In this document: one piece after another, positions 47,682 through 56,377 of the stretch | Numbering within the stretch: position 1 is the first letter of the stretch | Layout of the letters: each line of letters starts with the position of its first letter | Origin: Cysteiniphilum halobium | GTDB taxonomy: Bacteria; Pseudomonadota; Gammaproteobacteria; Francisellales; Francisellaceae | NCBI RefSeq assembly: GCF_003574425.1 | Contig: NZ_QLIU01000015.1 | Coordinates: 53,456-117,455 of the forward strand | Direction of reading: 5' to 3' | DNA length: 64,000 nt | The notes under the pieces: model-generated | The model's input: only the letters and a program-made list of their open reading frames with translations | Told to the model about the DNA's origin: nothing | Database searches by the model: none | Translations under genes and position numbers: made by a program

Positions 47682-48683
47682 GACTTTAGAGATATTTGTT
47701 TTTAGTGGTAAATGGAAAATAGAGCTTAGCGTTACTATTGTTTGTTTTATGGCTTGTGCACTACCAAAACCGATGAAATCAGGGTACGATTTGGCAGCAT
47801 CTCCAAGCAAGATGCATCTGTTGGTGCCAAGAATGGCAGGCTCTGTTTTCAAAGGCATATCATAATAATAACACTTCTCATTGATATTATTTAATATGCT
47901 TAACACATGGCTATCGAACCCTTCAAAATCTTTAATCATTTGCTTTACATCACCTGTTTTTTCAACATATGTATTGAAGTTTTTGGTTTTTAAAATACCA
48001 AGCAACTCTATATAAACCTGTGATTTTTGTACATATGGAATAGTGTAGATCCAATTGGCCCCATCAGAATATAAGTCTGCTTGTGCATCATATAACTCAT
48101 CAATAACTTTAATTTTAGATCTCCAGATACCATAGTTTATAAATTTAACCGAAGGGTTTTGGAAAGTAATCTGTTTGCGTAAGTTTGATCTTACTCCATC
48201 AGCTCCTAGAACATAATTTGCCATGAAGATCTGATCATTTATTAATACGTTAATATTGCTTTGAAGCTCCTTGAATTCTTTTACTGAGCTAGATAAAAAT
48301 ATACACTTTGCTTTCAAAGAACGAAGTTTCTTAAGTAAGATTTCATAAAGATCTCCTCTTGATATAGTATATATGTTCTCTTCTTGCATATATTCCTTGA
48401 TGCCTTTAAATATAATCATTTGCTCAATATCCCTATTTATCATCTTTTTATGCTGTGTCTTTATGTTATTACACCGCAACGCAGTCTTCTTAAATTCATA
48501 AGATAATTCCAATTGATCTAAATAAAACAATATACTTTCAGGGATTTGTATACATCCCCCCTCACTTCTTAGAGAAGAGCTTTCTTCATAAATGCTCACA
48601 TCAATTCCATGAGATAGCAAAAATATGGCGGCGCACAAGCCTGAAATGCCTGCTCCAGAAATAATCACATTAGTTTTATTCAT
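47649..48683 (-). CDS. FAD-dependent monooxygenase (PHBH/UbiH-like), C-terminus replaced by repeat sequence
   Basis: The 344-aa protein has the dinucleotide-binding motif VIISGAGISGLCAAIFLL at the N-terminus, the DG motif VLGADGVRSNLRKQI (about residue 165) and the GD motif CILLGDAAKSYPDFIGFGSA (about residue 290). Aromatic-ring hydroxylases of this group normally run 380-400 residues; here the chain ends shortly after the GD motif, and its last 11 residues (VYTHRKPFCGV) read through a copy of the dispersed repeat. The substrate is unknown. The His usual in GDAAH is Lys. The protein may be a truncated, possibly non-functional enzyme. Confidence 0.8.
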   Translation of the reverse strand: MNKTNVIISGAGISGLCAAIFLLSHGIDVSIYEESSSLRSEGGCIQIPESILFYLDQLELSYEFKKTALRCNNIKTQHKKMINRDIEQMIIFKGIKEYMQEENIYTISRGDLYEILLKKLRSLKAKCIFLSSSVKEFKELQSNINVLINDQIFMANYVLGADGVRSNLRKQITFQNPSVKFINYGIWRSKIKVIDELYDAQADLYSDGANWIYTIPYVQKSQVYIELLGILKTKNFNTYVEKTGDVKQMIKDFEGFDSHVLSILNNINEKCYYYDMPLKTEPAILGTNRCILLGDAAKSYPDFIGFGSAQAIKQTIVTLSSIFHLPLKTNISKVYTHRKPFCGV

Positions 48684-48719
48684 CGTTTAGTTTACTCCAT
48701 GAAGGATCTATGTCATCTT

Positions 48720-49220
48720 TTATATATTTTTTAGAGGTAAAAATAAACGACGGGCTTCCGAGTGAAACTCCTTGAAACCAAACTGTTGATAAAAAGATAC
48801 CGCTTTTTCACTAATTGCATCAACAACCATGGCATAAATAGCAATTTCTTCACTCACGGCAAGTGTGCGCTTAATTGCATCCACTAAGAGCATTCTGCCA
48901 ACACCTAAACCTTGTGCATCTTTACTGACTGCCAAACGCCTAATTAAAGCGCAAGGTATTGGACGACGCGGCAACTTGCGCGCTACTGTATCAGGCAAAG
49001 AGTCTACATCTACTGATAGCGTGGAAAGTGTGTAATAGCCAAGGATAACCGTTATATCCTTTTCCAATGTTGCAACAAATGTATGCCCAATACTACGCCG
49101 AATATCTTGAGTTGCTTGCTTTTGGATATAATGATCCAAAGCATCAACACCACAACAAAAATGTGTACGATTGTGAATTTCACTATCAAGAGATGAAATA
49201 ATAATATTTGAATAACTCAT
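48720..49220 (-). CDS. GNAT toxin of a TacAT-type toxin-antitoxin system
   Basis: The 166-aa acetyltransferase has the acetyl-CoA loop RLAVSKDAQGLGVGRMLLVD and the late SFYQQFGFKEF with the Tyr used by TacT/AtaT toxins, which acetylate charged tRNA and stop translation. The N-terminal FCCGVDALDHYIQKQATQDI is typical of toxins paired with DUF1778 antitoxins. Its ATG overlaps the antitoxin stop by one base. The module lies between a truncated monooxygenase and the met operon and looks mobile. Confidence 0.88.
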   Translation of the reverse strand: MSYSNIIISSLDSEIHNRTHFCCGVDALDHYIQKQATQDIRRSIGHTFVATLEKDITVILGYYTLSTLSVDVDSLPDTVARKLPRRPIPCALIRRLAVSKDAQGLGVGRMLLVDAIKRTLAVSEEIAIYAMVVDAISEKAVSFYQQFGFKEFHSEARRLFLPLKNI

Positions 49221-49510
49221 TACTTACTACTAACACGCGCATTATGCTCATCAAATGCTTTTAGCAGCTTATCATTAAACTGCACTGGCTGAGATAAGGC
49301 AGTCAAAAAAGCTGCTGCATCATTCTGCCCTAGCTGCATCGTCTCATGCGCATGGATTGTTTTTTCAGCCTGCTTTAATGCGCAACTTAAAATAAAGTTG
49401 CTTACACTTTTACCCTCAAAGCTTGCAGCACGTTCAAGGACTGTTTTCGCCATATTATTTAATCTTAAATTAATACGCTCTTGCTTAAGATTCATGGTTT
49501 CACTTCGCAT
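49220..49510 (-). CDS. DUF1778 antitoxin (TacA-like)
   Basis: A ribbon-helix-helix antitoxin: KQERINLRLNNMAKTVLERA then AASFEGKSVSNFILSCALKQ, followed by a C-terminal toxin-binding tail. The ATG at 49510 (96 aa) is chosen because GGAG lies six bases upstream; ATG 49522 and TTG 49537 are possible alternatives. It should neutralise the GNAT toxin and repress the operon. Confidence 0.85.
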   Translation of the reverse strand: MRSETMNLKQERINLRLNNMAKTVLERAASFEGKSVSNFILSCALKQAEKTIHAHETMQLGQNDAAAFLTALSQPVQFNDKLLKAFDEHNARVSSK

Positions 49511-49687
49511 TTTAGGCTCCATAAATTTCCAACACAACCTAATTGTACGTCAAAAAGGCACCAAAATCAAAAATCAAATCACCCCATACAAATAAAAAAT
49601 CACAAAAAAATGCAAATCCTAATTGACACCCTTTAAAAATTTCTGGTAGCTTAGGTCCAAGTTACTAATTTTTCCGTGAAATCATTA

Positions 49688-49696
49688 TGCTAAAAT
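49688..49696 (+). promoter_or_regulatory. extended -10 promoter of the methionine operon
   Basis: TGCTAAAAT is an extended -10 element; no good -35 is seen at 17 bases. A start near 49703 gives a leader of about 175 bases. Confidence 0.5.
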
Positions 49697-49698
49697 AC

Positions 49699-49877
49699 GC
49701 TTATTACAAACGAATGATGATGCCCAACCTAGGCGCTGTTGTCGAGGTTGGGTTTAAGTCGTTTGCTTAAGCGCGAACAAGCGATTTAAATGCCAATTCC
49801 AGTGCCTAGGATTCCAAAGGCACTGGCTCATTATTGCCAGCGACCCCAAGCGCGTAAATAGCTTTAAGAGGTTCAAA
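49699..49877 (+). promoter_or_regulatory. structured leader of the methionine operon, candidate riboswitch
   Basis: Helices that pair on paper: P1 49713-49720 with 49828-49835 (8 bp); P2 CCCAACCT 49723-49730 with AGGTTGGG 49745-49752; P3 49753-49765 with 49778-49790 (13 bp, two G-U); P4 AGTGCCT 49801-49807 with AGGCACT 49818-49824. They form a four-way junction with the joining strand TGCCAATTCC between P3 and P4, which resembles the SAM-I joining strand. An alternative hairpin CTGGC/GCCAG (49823-49840) would put the P1 3' strand in its loop, and GAGGTT occurs both in P2 and at the metB ribosome site, suggesting a switch that hides translation start. The SAM-I P2 K-turn signature was not found, so the class and ligand are open. 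Confidence 0.5.
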
Positions 49878-51089
49878 ATGGCAAATCAATTTACAAATGA
49901 GAAACACTTCACCACACAGTGCATTCATTCAGGCATCCAAGCGGATCCAAATAATGGCGCGTTATTAACACCCATTTTCCAAACAACAACGTACCTACAA
50001 GAGAGCGTTGGCAATCACAAAGGTCACACTTATAGCCGCTCATCCAACCCCACTGTTAGCGTATTAGAAGAAAAGCTTGCTAAGCTTGAAAAGGCACCTA
50101 GCAGCGCATGTTTTGCCACAGGCATGGCTGCCATCAGCGCACTTGCCTGCACTTTACTCAAAGCTGGCGATCATGTGGTCTGTTCTGATGTTGTCTATGG
50201 TGGCACAGTACGCTTATTTAATGAGATACTTAAGAAGTTTGGTGTTGATGTAAGTTATATTGATAGTAGTAACCCACAAAATGTCAAGCATGCCATTACT
50301 GAAAATACACAGCTAATTCTGCTTGAGACTCCAGCTAATCCAACACTTAAATTAACCGATATCAAGGCAATAGCTGATATTGCTAAAGCACACAATATTC
50401 TACTAGCAGTGGACAATACCTTCTTGACTGCGGCACTGCAAAAGCCACTTGATCTAGGTGCAGATATCAGTATCTATTCGACAACAAAATACATCGATGG
50501 TCACAACGCCACAGTCGGTGGTGCGTTAATCGCCAAAGATGAAGTCATTAACGAACGCTTTCGCTATACACGCAACTGTTTAGGCTCAATTCAAAAGCCT
50601 TTTGAAGCGTGGCTTATTTTACAAGGCATTAAGACATTGCCATTGCGTTTAAAGCAACATTCTGATAATGCATTAGCAGTAGCACAGTTTTTAGCGACAC
50701 ATAATGCAGTAAAAAGCGTTTACTACCCTGGATTAAATAGTTTCCCACAACATGCATTGGCCGAAAAACAACACCTTGGTGCGCATGGTGGAATGTTAGC
50801 TTTTGAGCTTAAAGGAGATATTCAAAATGGAATTAACTTTATTAACTCTGTTAAGCTTTGCGCATTAGCTGAGAATCTTGGCGCAATTGAAACATTAATC
50901 ACACATCCAGCAACCATGACGCATGGCCCGATTGCAGCAGATGAGCGTAAACGCCTTGGTATTCATGATGGTTTAATTCGATTATCTGTGGGCTTAGAAG
51001 ATCCATTTGATATCATTCAAGACTTGGATCAAGCATTAACCGCTGCCACTGAAAGGCAAAATAAACAACATCAACAAAAGGTATCTTAA
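49878..51089 (+). CDS. metB: cystathionine gamma-synthase (Cys/Met metabolism PLP enzyme)
   Basis: The 403-aa enzyme of the MetB/MetC family has TYSRSSNPTVSVLEEKLAKL, the PLP lysine in SIYSTTKYIDGHN, and the C-terminal RLSVGLEDPFDIIQDLDQAL. In this operon it should condense an activated homoserine with cysteine to cystathionine. Direct sulfhydrylation (MetY/MetZ type) is the alternative; sequence alone does not settle it. It is the first gene behind the structured leader, and the following kinase gene starts two bases after it. Confidence 0.88.
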   Translation: MANQFTNEKHFTTQCIHSGIQADPNNGALLTPIFQTTTYLQESVGNHKGHTYSRSSNPTVSVLEEKLAKLEKAPSSACFATGMAAISALACTLLKAGDHVVCSDVVYGGTVRLFNEILKKFGVDVSYIDSSNPQNVKHAITENTQLILLETPANPTLKLTDIKAIADIAKAHNILLAVDNTFLTAALQKPLDLGADISIYSTTKYIDGHNATVGGALIAKDEVINERFRYTRNCLGSIQKPFEAWLILQGIKTLPLRLKQHSDNALAVAQFLATHNAVKSVYYPGLNSFPQHALAEKQHLGAHGGMLAFELKGDIQNGINFINSVKLCALAENLGAIETLITHPATMTHGPIAADERKRLGIHDGLIRLSVGLEDPFDIIQDLDQALTAATERQNKQHQQKVS

Positions 51090-51091
51090 TC

Positions 51092-51895
51092 ATGACAAAA
51101 TATCGCTGTAGTAGCTTCCAAGCTGAAGTGATCGTTCTTAAGTTTGGCAGCTCGATTATTGAATCCCTTGATCACTTTAAATACGCAGCACTTGAGGTAA
51201 AGCGATTTGTTGATAAAGGGTACAAAGTCATTGCCGTTGTCTCTGCGATTGGTAATACTACAGATATTCTAGAAGGCAATCAAAGCGCATTTAATCTAAA
51301 CAACAATCAAATAAGTGCCAAAGCTCGTGCCTTACTGCTCTCTACTGGGGAGTTGCAATCGGTGGCCTATCTGACACAAACCTTACTACAGCAAGAGATA
51401 CAAAGTAATTTCATCACCAACCCAATTCTTGCTGAAGGTGATTATGACAATGCCACACCGCTTCATGTTAATAATACACTATTTCATGAACTATTGAATA
51501 CGCAGCAAGCCATTGTTGTGCCTGGTTTTATTGCACAGAATAAAAATAATGAGCCTTGTCTTTTAGGTCGTGGAGGTTCGGATTTAACTGCGCTTTTTAT
51601 TGCACACCAACTGCAAGCCAAGCGTTGTATTTTACTTAAAGATGTCGATGGTGTTTACCATTTAGATCCCAATAAATTTAAAGATGCTATTCGCTACGAT
51701 ACACTTACTTATGACTGCGCTAAAGAGAAAGCAACTCAAGTAATCCAATCACAAGCCATCAGCTGGGCTAAGGCGCATTGTCTGACATTTCAAATTGGCA
51801 AATTAAATGGCAATAATTATACGACTGTCGGCACGCTAGAGACAAAACAATCTACACAAATACTTCGTCAAATTAACATTGAAGAGGTTGCATAA
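51092..51895 (+). CDS. monofunctional aspartokinase catalytic domain without ACT domains
   Basis: The 267-aa protein covers only the amino acid kinase domain. Aspartokinase motifs are visible: VLKFGSSI (usually KFGGTS), VVSAIGNTTDIL, LLSTGE, GRGGSDLTALFIA and LLKDVDGVYHLDPNKF. The ACT regulatory domains and homoserine dehydrogenase domain of ThrA/MetL are absent, so feedback inhibition through them cannot occur; control would be by the leader instead. Role inferred: phosphorylate aspartate to feed the methionine branch. A related amino acid kinase of other specificity is possible because of the GSS change. It lies one base before metC. Confidence 0.78.
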   Translation: MTKYRCSSFQAEVIVLKFGSSIIESLDHFKYAALEVKRFVDKGYKVIAVVSAIGNTTDILEGNQSAFNLNNNQISAKARALLLSTGELQSVAYLTQTLLQQEIQSNFITNPILAEGDYDNATPLHVNNTLFHELLNTQQAIVVPGFIAQNKNNEPCLLGRGGSDLTALFIAHQLQAKRCILLKDVDGVYHLDPNKFKDAIRYDTLTYDCAKEKATQVIQSQAISWAKAHCLTFQIGKLNGNNYTTVGTLETKQSTQILRQINIEEVA

Positions 51896-51896
51896 C

Positions 51897-53033
51897 ATGA
51901 ATCGGTGGACTTGCCTTATTCACCCAGGTCTTGACAATAGCGATCCCTATCACGCCAATAGTTTGCCAATCTATCAAACCGCTACATTTGCTCAAGATGA
52001 TGCTGAGCATCCCAGCAACAAATATGATTATTCCAGAAGCGGTAATCCTACACGAGAGTATGTTGAAGGCTACATTGCCAAACTTGAAAATGCGCGATTT
52101 GGTTTAGCATTTAGTAGTGGCATGGCAGCAATTAGTTGCGTGCTACAGTTATTAAATGCAGGCGATCATATCATTGTTGGCATGGATATTTATGGCGGCA
52201 CACACCGTATTATCCATAAGGTGTTAACACGTTTTAATATTCAATGCACACAGGTTGACTTCAATGACAACCAAGCATTAACACAAGCATTAACGGCAAA
52301 GACTAAGCTGGTATTATTAGAAACACCAACCAATCCACTGCAACAGATAACCGATATAAACGCCTTACGATCTAATCTACCTCAAAACATTATTCTTGTT
52401 GTAGACAACACCTTATTATCACCTTGGCTACAAAAACCACTGGATCTTGGCGCAGATATTGTCATTCATTCAGCAACTAAGCATTTAGCAGGGCACAGTG
52501 ATGTTTCCGCAGGTGTTGTTGCGACGAATTGTAAGCACTTAGCAAATGAGCTTAAATTCTTACAAAACGCCAATGGTAATGCGCTTGATGCCATGCCAGC
52601 ATGGCTTTTGTTAAGAGGTGTTAAAACGCTTGGTTTACGAATCGAACGTCAACAGCAAAGCGCACTTAAAATTGCGCACTTTCTGGAGAACCACCCCAAG
52701 GTGACTGAAGTCTACTATGCAGGACTACCAACACACCCAGATTTTAACATTATGCAAAACCAAGCCTCGGGAGCTGGATCTGTATTAAGCTTTACCACTG
52801 ATTCACTTGAACTATCTAAACATATTGTCAATCAGACACAGCTTTTTACGATCTCCGTGAGCTTCGGCAGCTTAATGAGTCTGATCAGTTTACCTTGTCA
52901 AATGTCTCACGCTTCAATTGATAGCAGTAAACGTCACATTCCTGAGAACCTTATTCGTCTATCGATCGGCATTGAGGACCCTGATGATCTCATTGCTGAT
53001 TTAGATAAAAATATTTACAATTTTACGGAGTAA
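51897..53033 (+). CDS. metC: cystathionine beta-lyase (Cys/Met metabolism PLP enzyme)
   Basis: The ATG at 51897 (378 aa) is chosen: it lies nine bases after GAAGAGG and one base after the kinase stop; a TTG at 51879 is rejected. The protein is related to MetB of this operon but distinct: NKYDYSRSGNPTREYVEGYI, PLP lysine in VIHSATKHLAGHSDVSAGVV, and SFGSLMSLISLPCQMSHASI near the C-terminus. It should split cystathionine to homocysteine, pyruvate and ammonia. The assignment of gamma-synthase and beta-lyase between the two paralogues is inferred from order; the pair completes trans-sulfuration. Confidence 0.85.
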   Translation: MNRWTCLIHPGLDNSDPYHANSLPIYQTATFAQDDAEHPSNKYDYSRSGNPTREYVEGYIAKLENARFGLAFSSGMAAISCVLQLLNAGDHIIVGMDIYGGTHRIIHKVLTRFNIQCTQVDFNDNQALTQALTAKTKLVLLETPTNPLQQITDINALRSNLPQNIILVVDNTLLSPWLQKPLDLGADIVIHSATKHLAGHSDVSAGVVATNCKHLANELKFLQNANGNALDAMPAWLLLRGVKTLGLRIERQQQSALKIAHFLENHPKVTEVYYAGLPTHPDFNIMQNQASGAGSVLSFTTDSLELSKHIVNQTQLFTISVSFGSLMSLISLPCQMSHASIDSSKRHIPENLIRLSIGIEDPDDLIADLDKNIYNFTE

Positions 53034-53040
53034 TAACATC

Positions 53041-55371
53041 ATGAAAACACACATTCTAGGATTCCCACGCATTGGAGAAAAAAGACAGCTAAAATTCGCC
53101 CTAGAGCAGTATTGGCAAGAAAAGATTTCTCAAGATGAACTCGTTGAAATAGCTAACAAAATCAAATTATCTAACTGGAAGCTACAAGCAAATGCAGGAT
53201 TAGATTTTGTAACTGTAGGTGATTTTTCTTTCTATGATCATGTTCTTGATACAAGTATTATGTTTGGGGTCATCCCTAATCGATTCCAACTCACTGCAGA
53301 AGCTAATACTAACCCCTTAGATAAATCTTTTTGTATTGCACGCGGTAAAACACCAAATCACCCACAGGTTAGACCTAGTGCAATGACTAAATGGTTCAAC
53401 ACCAATTATCATTATATTAAACCTGAAATAGTTAAAGCGCAGAAATTTTCACTAAATTCATCAAAACTTATTGATGAAATTAAGCATGCACAGCATCATA
53501 ATTTTCGTGTAAAGCCTGTTATTTTAGGGCCTATTAGCTTCCTATATCTGAGCCATATTATTGGTGATGACTTTGACAAATTTCAGCTATTGCCTGATCT
53601 TATTGCTGAGTATAACAAACTATTTTCTTTACTTGCCAAGCACAATATATCGTGGGTACAAATTGATGAACCTATTTTATCCATAGACATAGATAAAACG
53701 CATCAAAATCACTTTAAAAGCACTTACCATGCACTAAATAAAGATCAAAATATAAGCTTACTTTTAACCAGCTACTTTGGTGATAATACTGTACATTTAG
53801 ATTGGTTATCTGAATTACCCATTGCAGGAATTCATTTGGACTTAATAGAAACTTCAATTAAAGAGGTTTCTTCATTTATTCAGGCCTATAGCCAAAAGAA
53901 AGTAATATCTCTTGGTATTATTGATGGACGCAATATATGGAAAAATAACTTATTAGAGAGTATAGAAAACATTAAATCAGTTAATGCTAATATTGCAAAT
54001 ATTTGGATTGGTAGCAGCTGTTCATTACTTCACTGTCCTTATGATGCAGATCTTGAATACAAACTAGATCCTACAATCAAAAGTTGGCTATCTTTTGCTA
54101 AACAAAAAGTATCTGAAATCGCCTTGCTCAAAAACTTATATGTATCCCCTAATAACCCTGAATACCAAGCCCAACTTTCTGAGAATATTCATATTTTAGA
54201 AACACGGAAAACACATGACCTTTTGATTGATACTAACGTTCGTAATCGCGTTAAAAAAATTCGAAATGTTGACTTTGAAAGAAAGTCACCTTATAAAGTG
54301 CGCCAACAAACGCAAAAACAGGCACTAAACCTACCAATTTTTCCTACTACAACGATTGGCTCTTTTCCTCAAACGCATCAGATACGTCATATTAGAAAAC
54401 AATATAGGCAGTCTGAAATCACATTACAACAGTATATTGAAAAGCTCAAAGAGGAGATTAAACAAACCATACGAGCACAAGAAGAAATTAATCTTGATGT
54501 CCTTGTACATGGTGAAGCAGAACGCAATGACATGGTCGAGTATTTTGGCCAACATTTAAAAGGAATAACGACAACTAGCTTTGGCTGGGTGCAAAGCTAT
54601 GGCTCAAGATGTGTAAAGCCTCCTGTTATTTATGGTGATATATCAAGACCACACTCAATAACCGTTGAATGGTCTTCTTTTGCACAGTCTCTAACCCAAA
54701 AACATGTAAAAGGCATGCTTACAGGACCTATCACTATTTTAAGCTGGTCTTTTGCAAGAGATGATATTAGTGCTAAAGACATTGCAACACAAATTGCAAT
54801 TGCATTACGTGATGAAGTCCTTGAGCTAGAAAGTGCAGGTATTAAAATTATACAAATTGATGAGCCTGCATTTAAAGAAATGTACCCATTAAAAAAATCT
54901 AAAATTCCTTACTATCTTAACTGGGCTATAAAAACCTTTAAACTTGCCTCCTGTGGCGTAAAAGATCAAACTCAAATTCATACACATATGTGTTATTCTG
55001 CCTTTAATGATATCATTCATGAAATCAACCAATTAGATGCTGATGTCATTACCATCGAGTCTGCACGTGCTGATATGTCGTTACTAAGCGCTTTTAAAGA
55101 ATACCAATATACCAATGCTATTGGTCCTGGAATATATGATATTCATAGTCCAAATATCCCTAGTGTTATGGATATGTATCAAAAAGCGCAAAAAATACTA
55201 CATTATATTTCAGTTGATCAATTATGGATAAACCCAGACTGTGGTTTAAAAACACGTAGCTGGCAAGAAGTCAATATAGCACTCAAGAACATGGTGTCTG
55301 CTGCGGATAAACTCAGATTAGAAATAGCTAAGCATAAAGATCTAAGCACGCATGAAATTAATTTTCCTTAA
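53041..55371 (+). CDS. metE: cobalamin-independent methionine synthase
   Basis: The 776-aa enzyme (E. coli 753) transfers the methyl group of 5-methyltetrahydropteroyl-triglutamate to homocysteine. It has two TIM-barrel halves; the N-terminus MKTHILGFPRIGEKRQLKFA and the second half starting FPTTTIGSFPQTHQIR. Zinc ligands are visible in HMCYSAF (His, Cys) and WINPDCGLKTRSW (Cys); VLVHGEAERNDMVEYFG is also diagnostic. It lies seven bases after metC. The codon use is more AT-rich than in metB and metC. Confidence 0.97.
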   Translation: MKTHILGFPRIGEKRQLKFALEQYWQEKISQDELVEIANKIKLSNWKLQANAGLDFVTVGDFSFYDHVLDTSIMFGVIPNRFQLTAEANTNPLDKSFCIARGKTPNHPQVRPSAMTKWFNTNYHYIKPEIVKAQKFSLNSSKLIDEIKHAQHHNFRVKPVILGPISFLYLSHIIGDDFDKFQLLPDLIAEYNKLFSLLAKHNISWVQIDEPILSIDIDKTHQNHFKSTYHALNKDQNISLLLTSYFGDNTVHLDWLSELPIAGIHLDLIETSIKEVSSFIQAYSQKKVISLGIIDGRNIWKNNLLESIENIKSVNANIANIWIGSSCSLLHCPYDADLEYKLDPTIKSWLSFAKQKVSEIALLKNLYVSPNNPEYQAQLSENIHILETRKTHDLLIDTNVRNRVKKIRNVDFERKSPYKVRQQTQKQALNLPIFPTTTIGSFPQTHQIRHIRKQYRQSEITLQQYIEKLKEEIKQTIRAQEEINLDVLVHGEAERNDMVEYFGQHLKGITTTSFGWVQSYGSRCVKPPVIYGDISRPHSITVEWSSFAQSLTQKHVKGMLTGPITILSWSFARDDISAKDIATQIAIALRDEVLELESAGIKIIQIDEPAFKEMYPLKKSKIPYYLNWAIKTFKLASCGVKDQTQIHTHMCYSAFNDIIHEINQLDADVITIESARADMSLLSAFKEYQYTNAIGPGIYDIHSPNIPSVMDMYQKAQKILHYISVDQLWINPDCGLKTRSWQEVNIALKNMVSAADKLRLEIAKHKDLSTHEINFP

Positions 55372-55389
55372 GATATCAGGTTATAGAAA

Positions 55390-56310
55390 ATGAGTACAAC
55401 CATAAGTTTTGAACTATTCCCATCTAAAGCCCATCTTGATAACGGTAAGCTTTATCAAGCAGTTGATGAAATAAAGCCTCATACACCTAAATACGTTTCC
55501 GTCACCTTTGGTGCCGGCGGCTCATCCTCTTATGCTAATTCACTAACTCTTATTCGCTATTTACGTCAACACAATATCGACGTTGTCCCGCACATCACCT
55601 GCTTTCACCTTAATAAACAGGCAATTTTCAATCTTCTACGGGAATATATTGAACTTGGCATTGATCGCCTTGTTGTTATCCGCGGTGATCTGCCACAGGA
55701 TACTCAAAAACAAACTAATGTCAGCTTTAATTATGCTTATCAACTGATTGATTATATTCGCCAAGTCAGTGGTGAGCAGTTTGATATTACCATTGCAGCA
55801 TATCCTGAGTTCTACCCTGGATCTAAAACATTACAAGAGGATATCGATAATCTAAAACAAAAGATAAATGTCGGTGCTAATCATGCAATTACGCAATATT
55901 TTTATAGTATTGATGCCTTCTATCACTTCTTACAAATGTGTCAGGAGCATCAAATCAATATTCCAATTACTGCAGGGATCATGCCAATCGCTAATTATCA
56001 AGGATTGAAGCGCTTCTCGCAAATTTGTCATGCAGACATCCCACAGTGGCTAGATAAACGCCTTGCTTCCTATCAGCATGACCCAATTGCTCTGCAGGAT
56101 TTTGCCAGCGACGTTGTTGCCAAACTTTGTGATGACTTAATTGATCTTGGCGTGCATGGACTTCACTTTTACACCTTAAATCAAATGACAGCAACCAATG
56201 CTGTCATCGCTAAAAGCACCAAACTTAAAAGCATTTTGGGCAAGAACAAAAATCAAAGAATCCAGAGAAGCCCTAAGCTTGTAACAGTTACTCAATTGGC
56301 ATCTCGTTAA
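55390..56310 (+). CDS. metF: methylenetetrahydrofolate reductase
   Basis: The 306-aa flavoenzyme (E. coli 296) reduces 5,10-methylene-THF to the methyl donor used by MetE. Motifs: SFELFPSKAHLDNG with the catalytic Glu, VSVTFGAGGSS, VPHITCFHLNK, RLVVIRGDLP, and GVHGLHFYTLNQM at the end of the barrel. It is 18 bases after metE and is the last gene of the operon; no clear intrinsic terminator was seen after it. Confidence 0.95.
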   Translation: MSTTISFELFPSKAHLDNGKLYQAVDEIKPHTPKYVSVTFGAGGSSSYANSLTLIRYLRQHNIDVVPHITCFHLNKQAIFNLLREYIELGIDRLVVIRGDLPQDTQKQTNVSFNYAYQLIDYIRQVSGEQFDITIAAYPEFYPGSKTLQEDIDNLKQKINVGANHAITQYFYSIDAFYHFLQMCQEHQINIPITAGIMPIANYQGLKRFSQICHADIPQWLDKRLASYQHDPIALQDFASDVVAKLCDDLIDLGVHGLHFYTLNQMTATNAVIAKSTKLKSILGKNKNQRIQRSPKLVTVTQLASR

Positions 56311-56377
56311 TTCCCCTAAACACTCGGCTTTACAGCTATAGACTTTCAACGTACCATAACCAGAAATCAATCAGATT

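Noticed and set aside
49699..49877. Firm assignment to the SAM-I, SAM-II or cobalamin riboswitch
   Set aside because: Only the TGCCAATTCC joining strand resembles SAM-I. The SAM-I P2 K-turn, the SAM-II pseudoknot and the B12 box were not found by eye.
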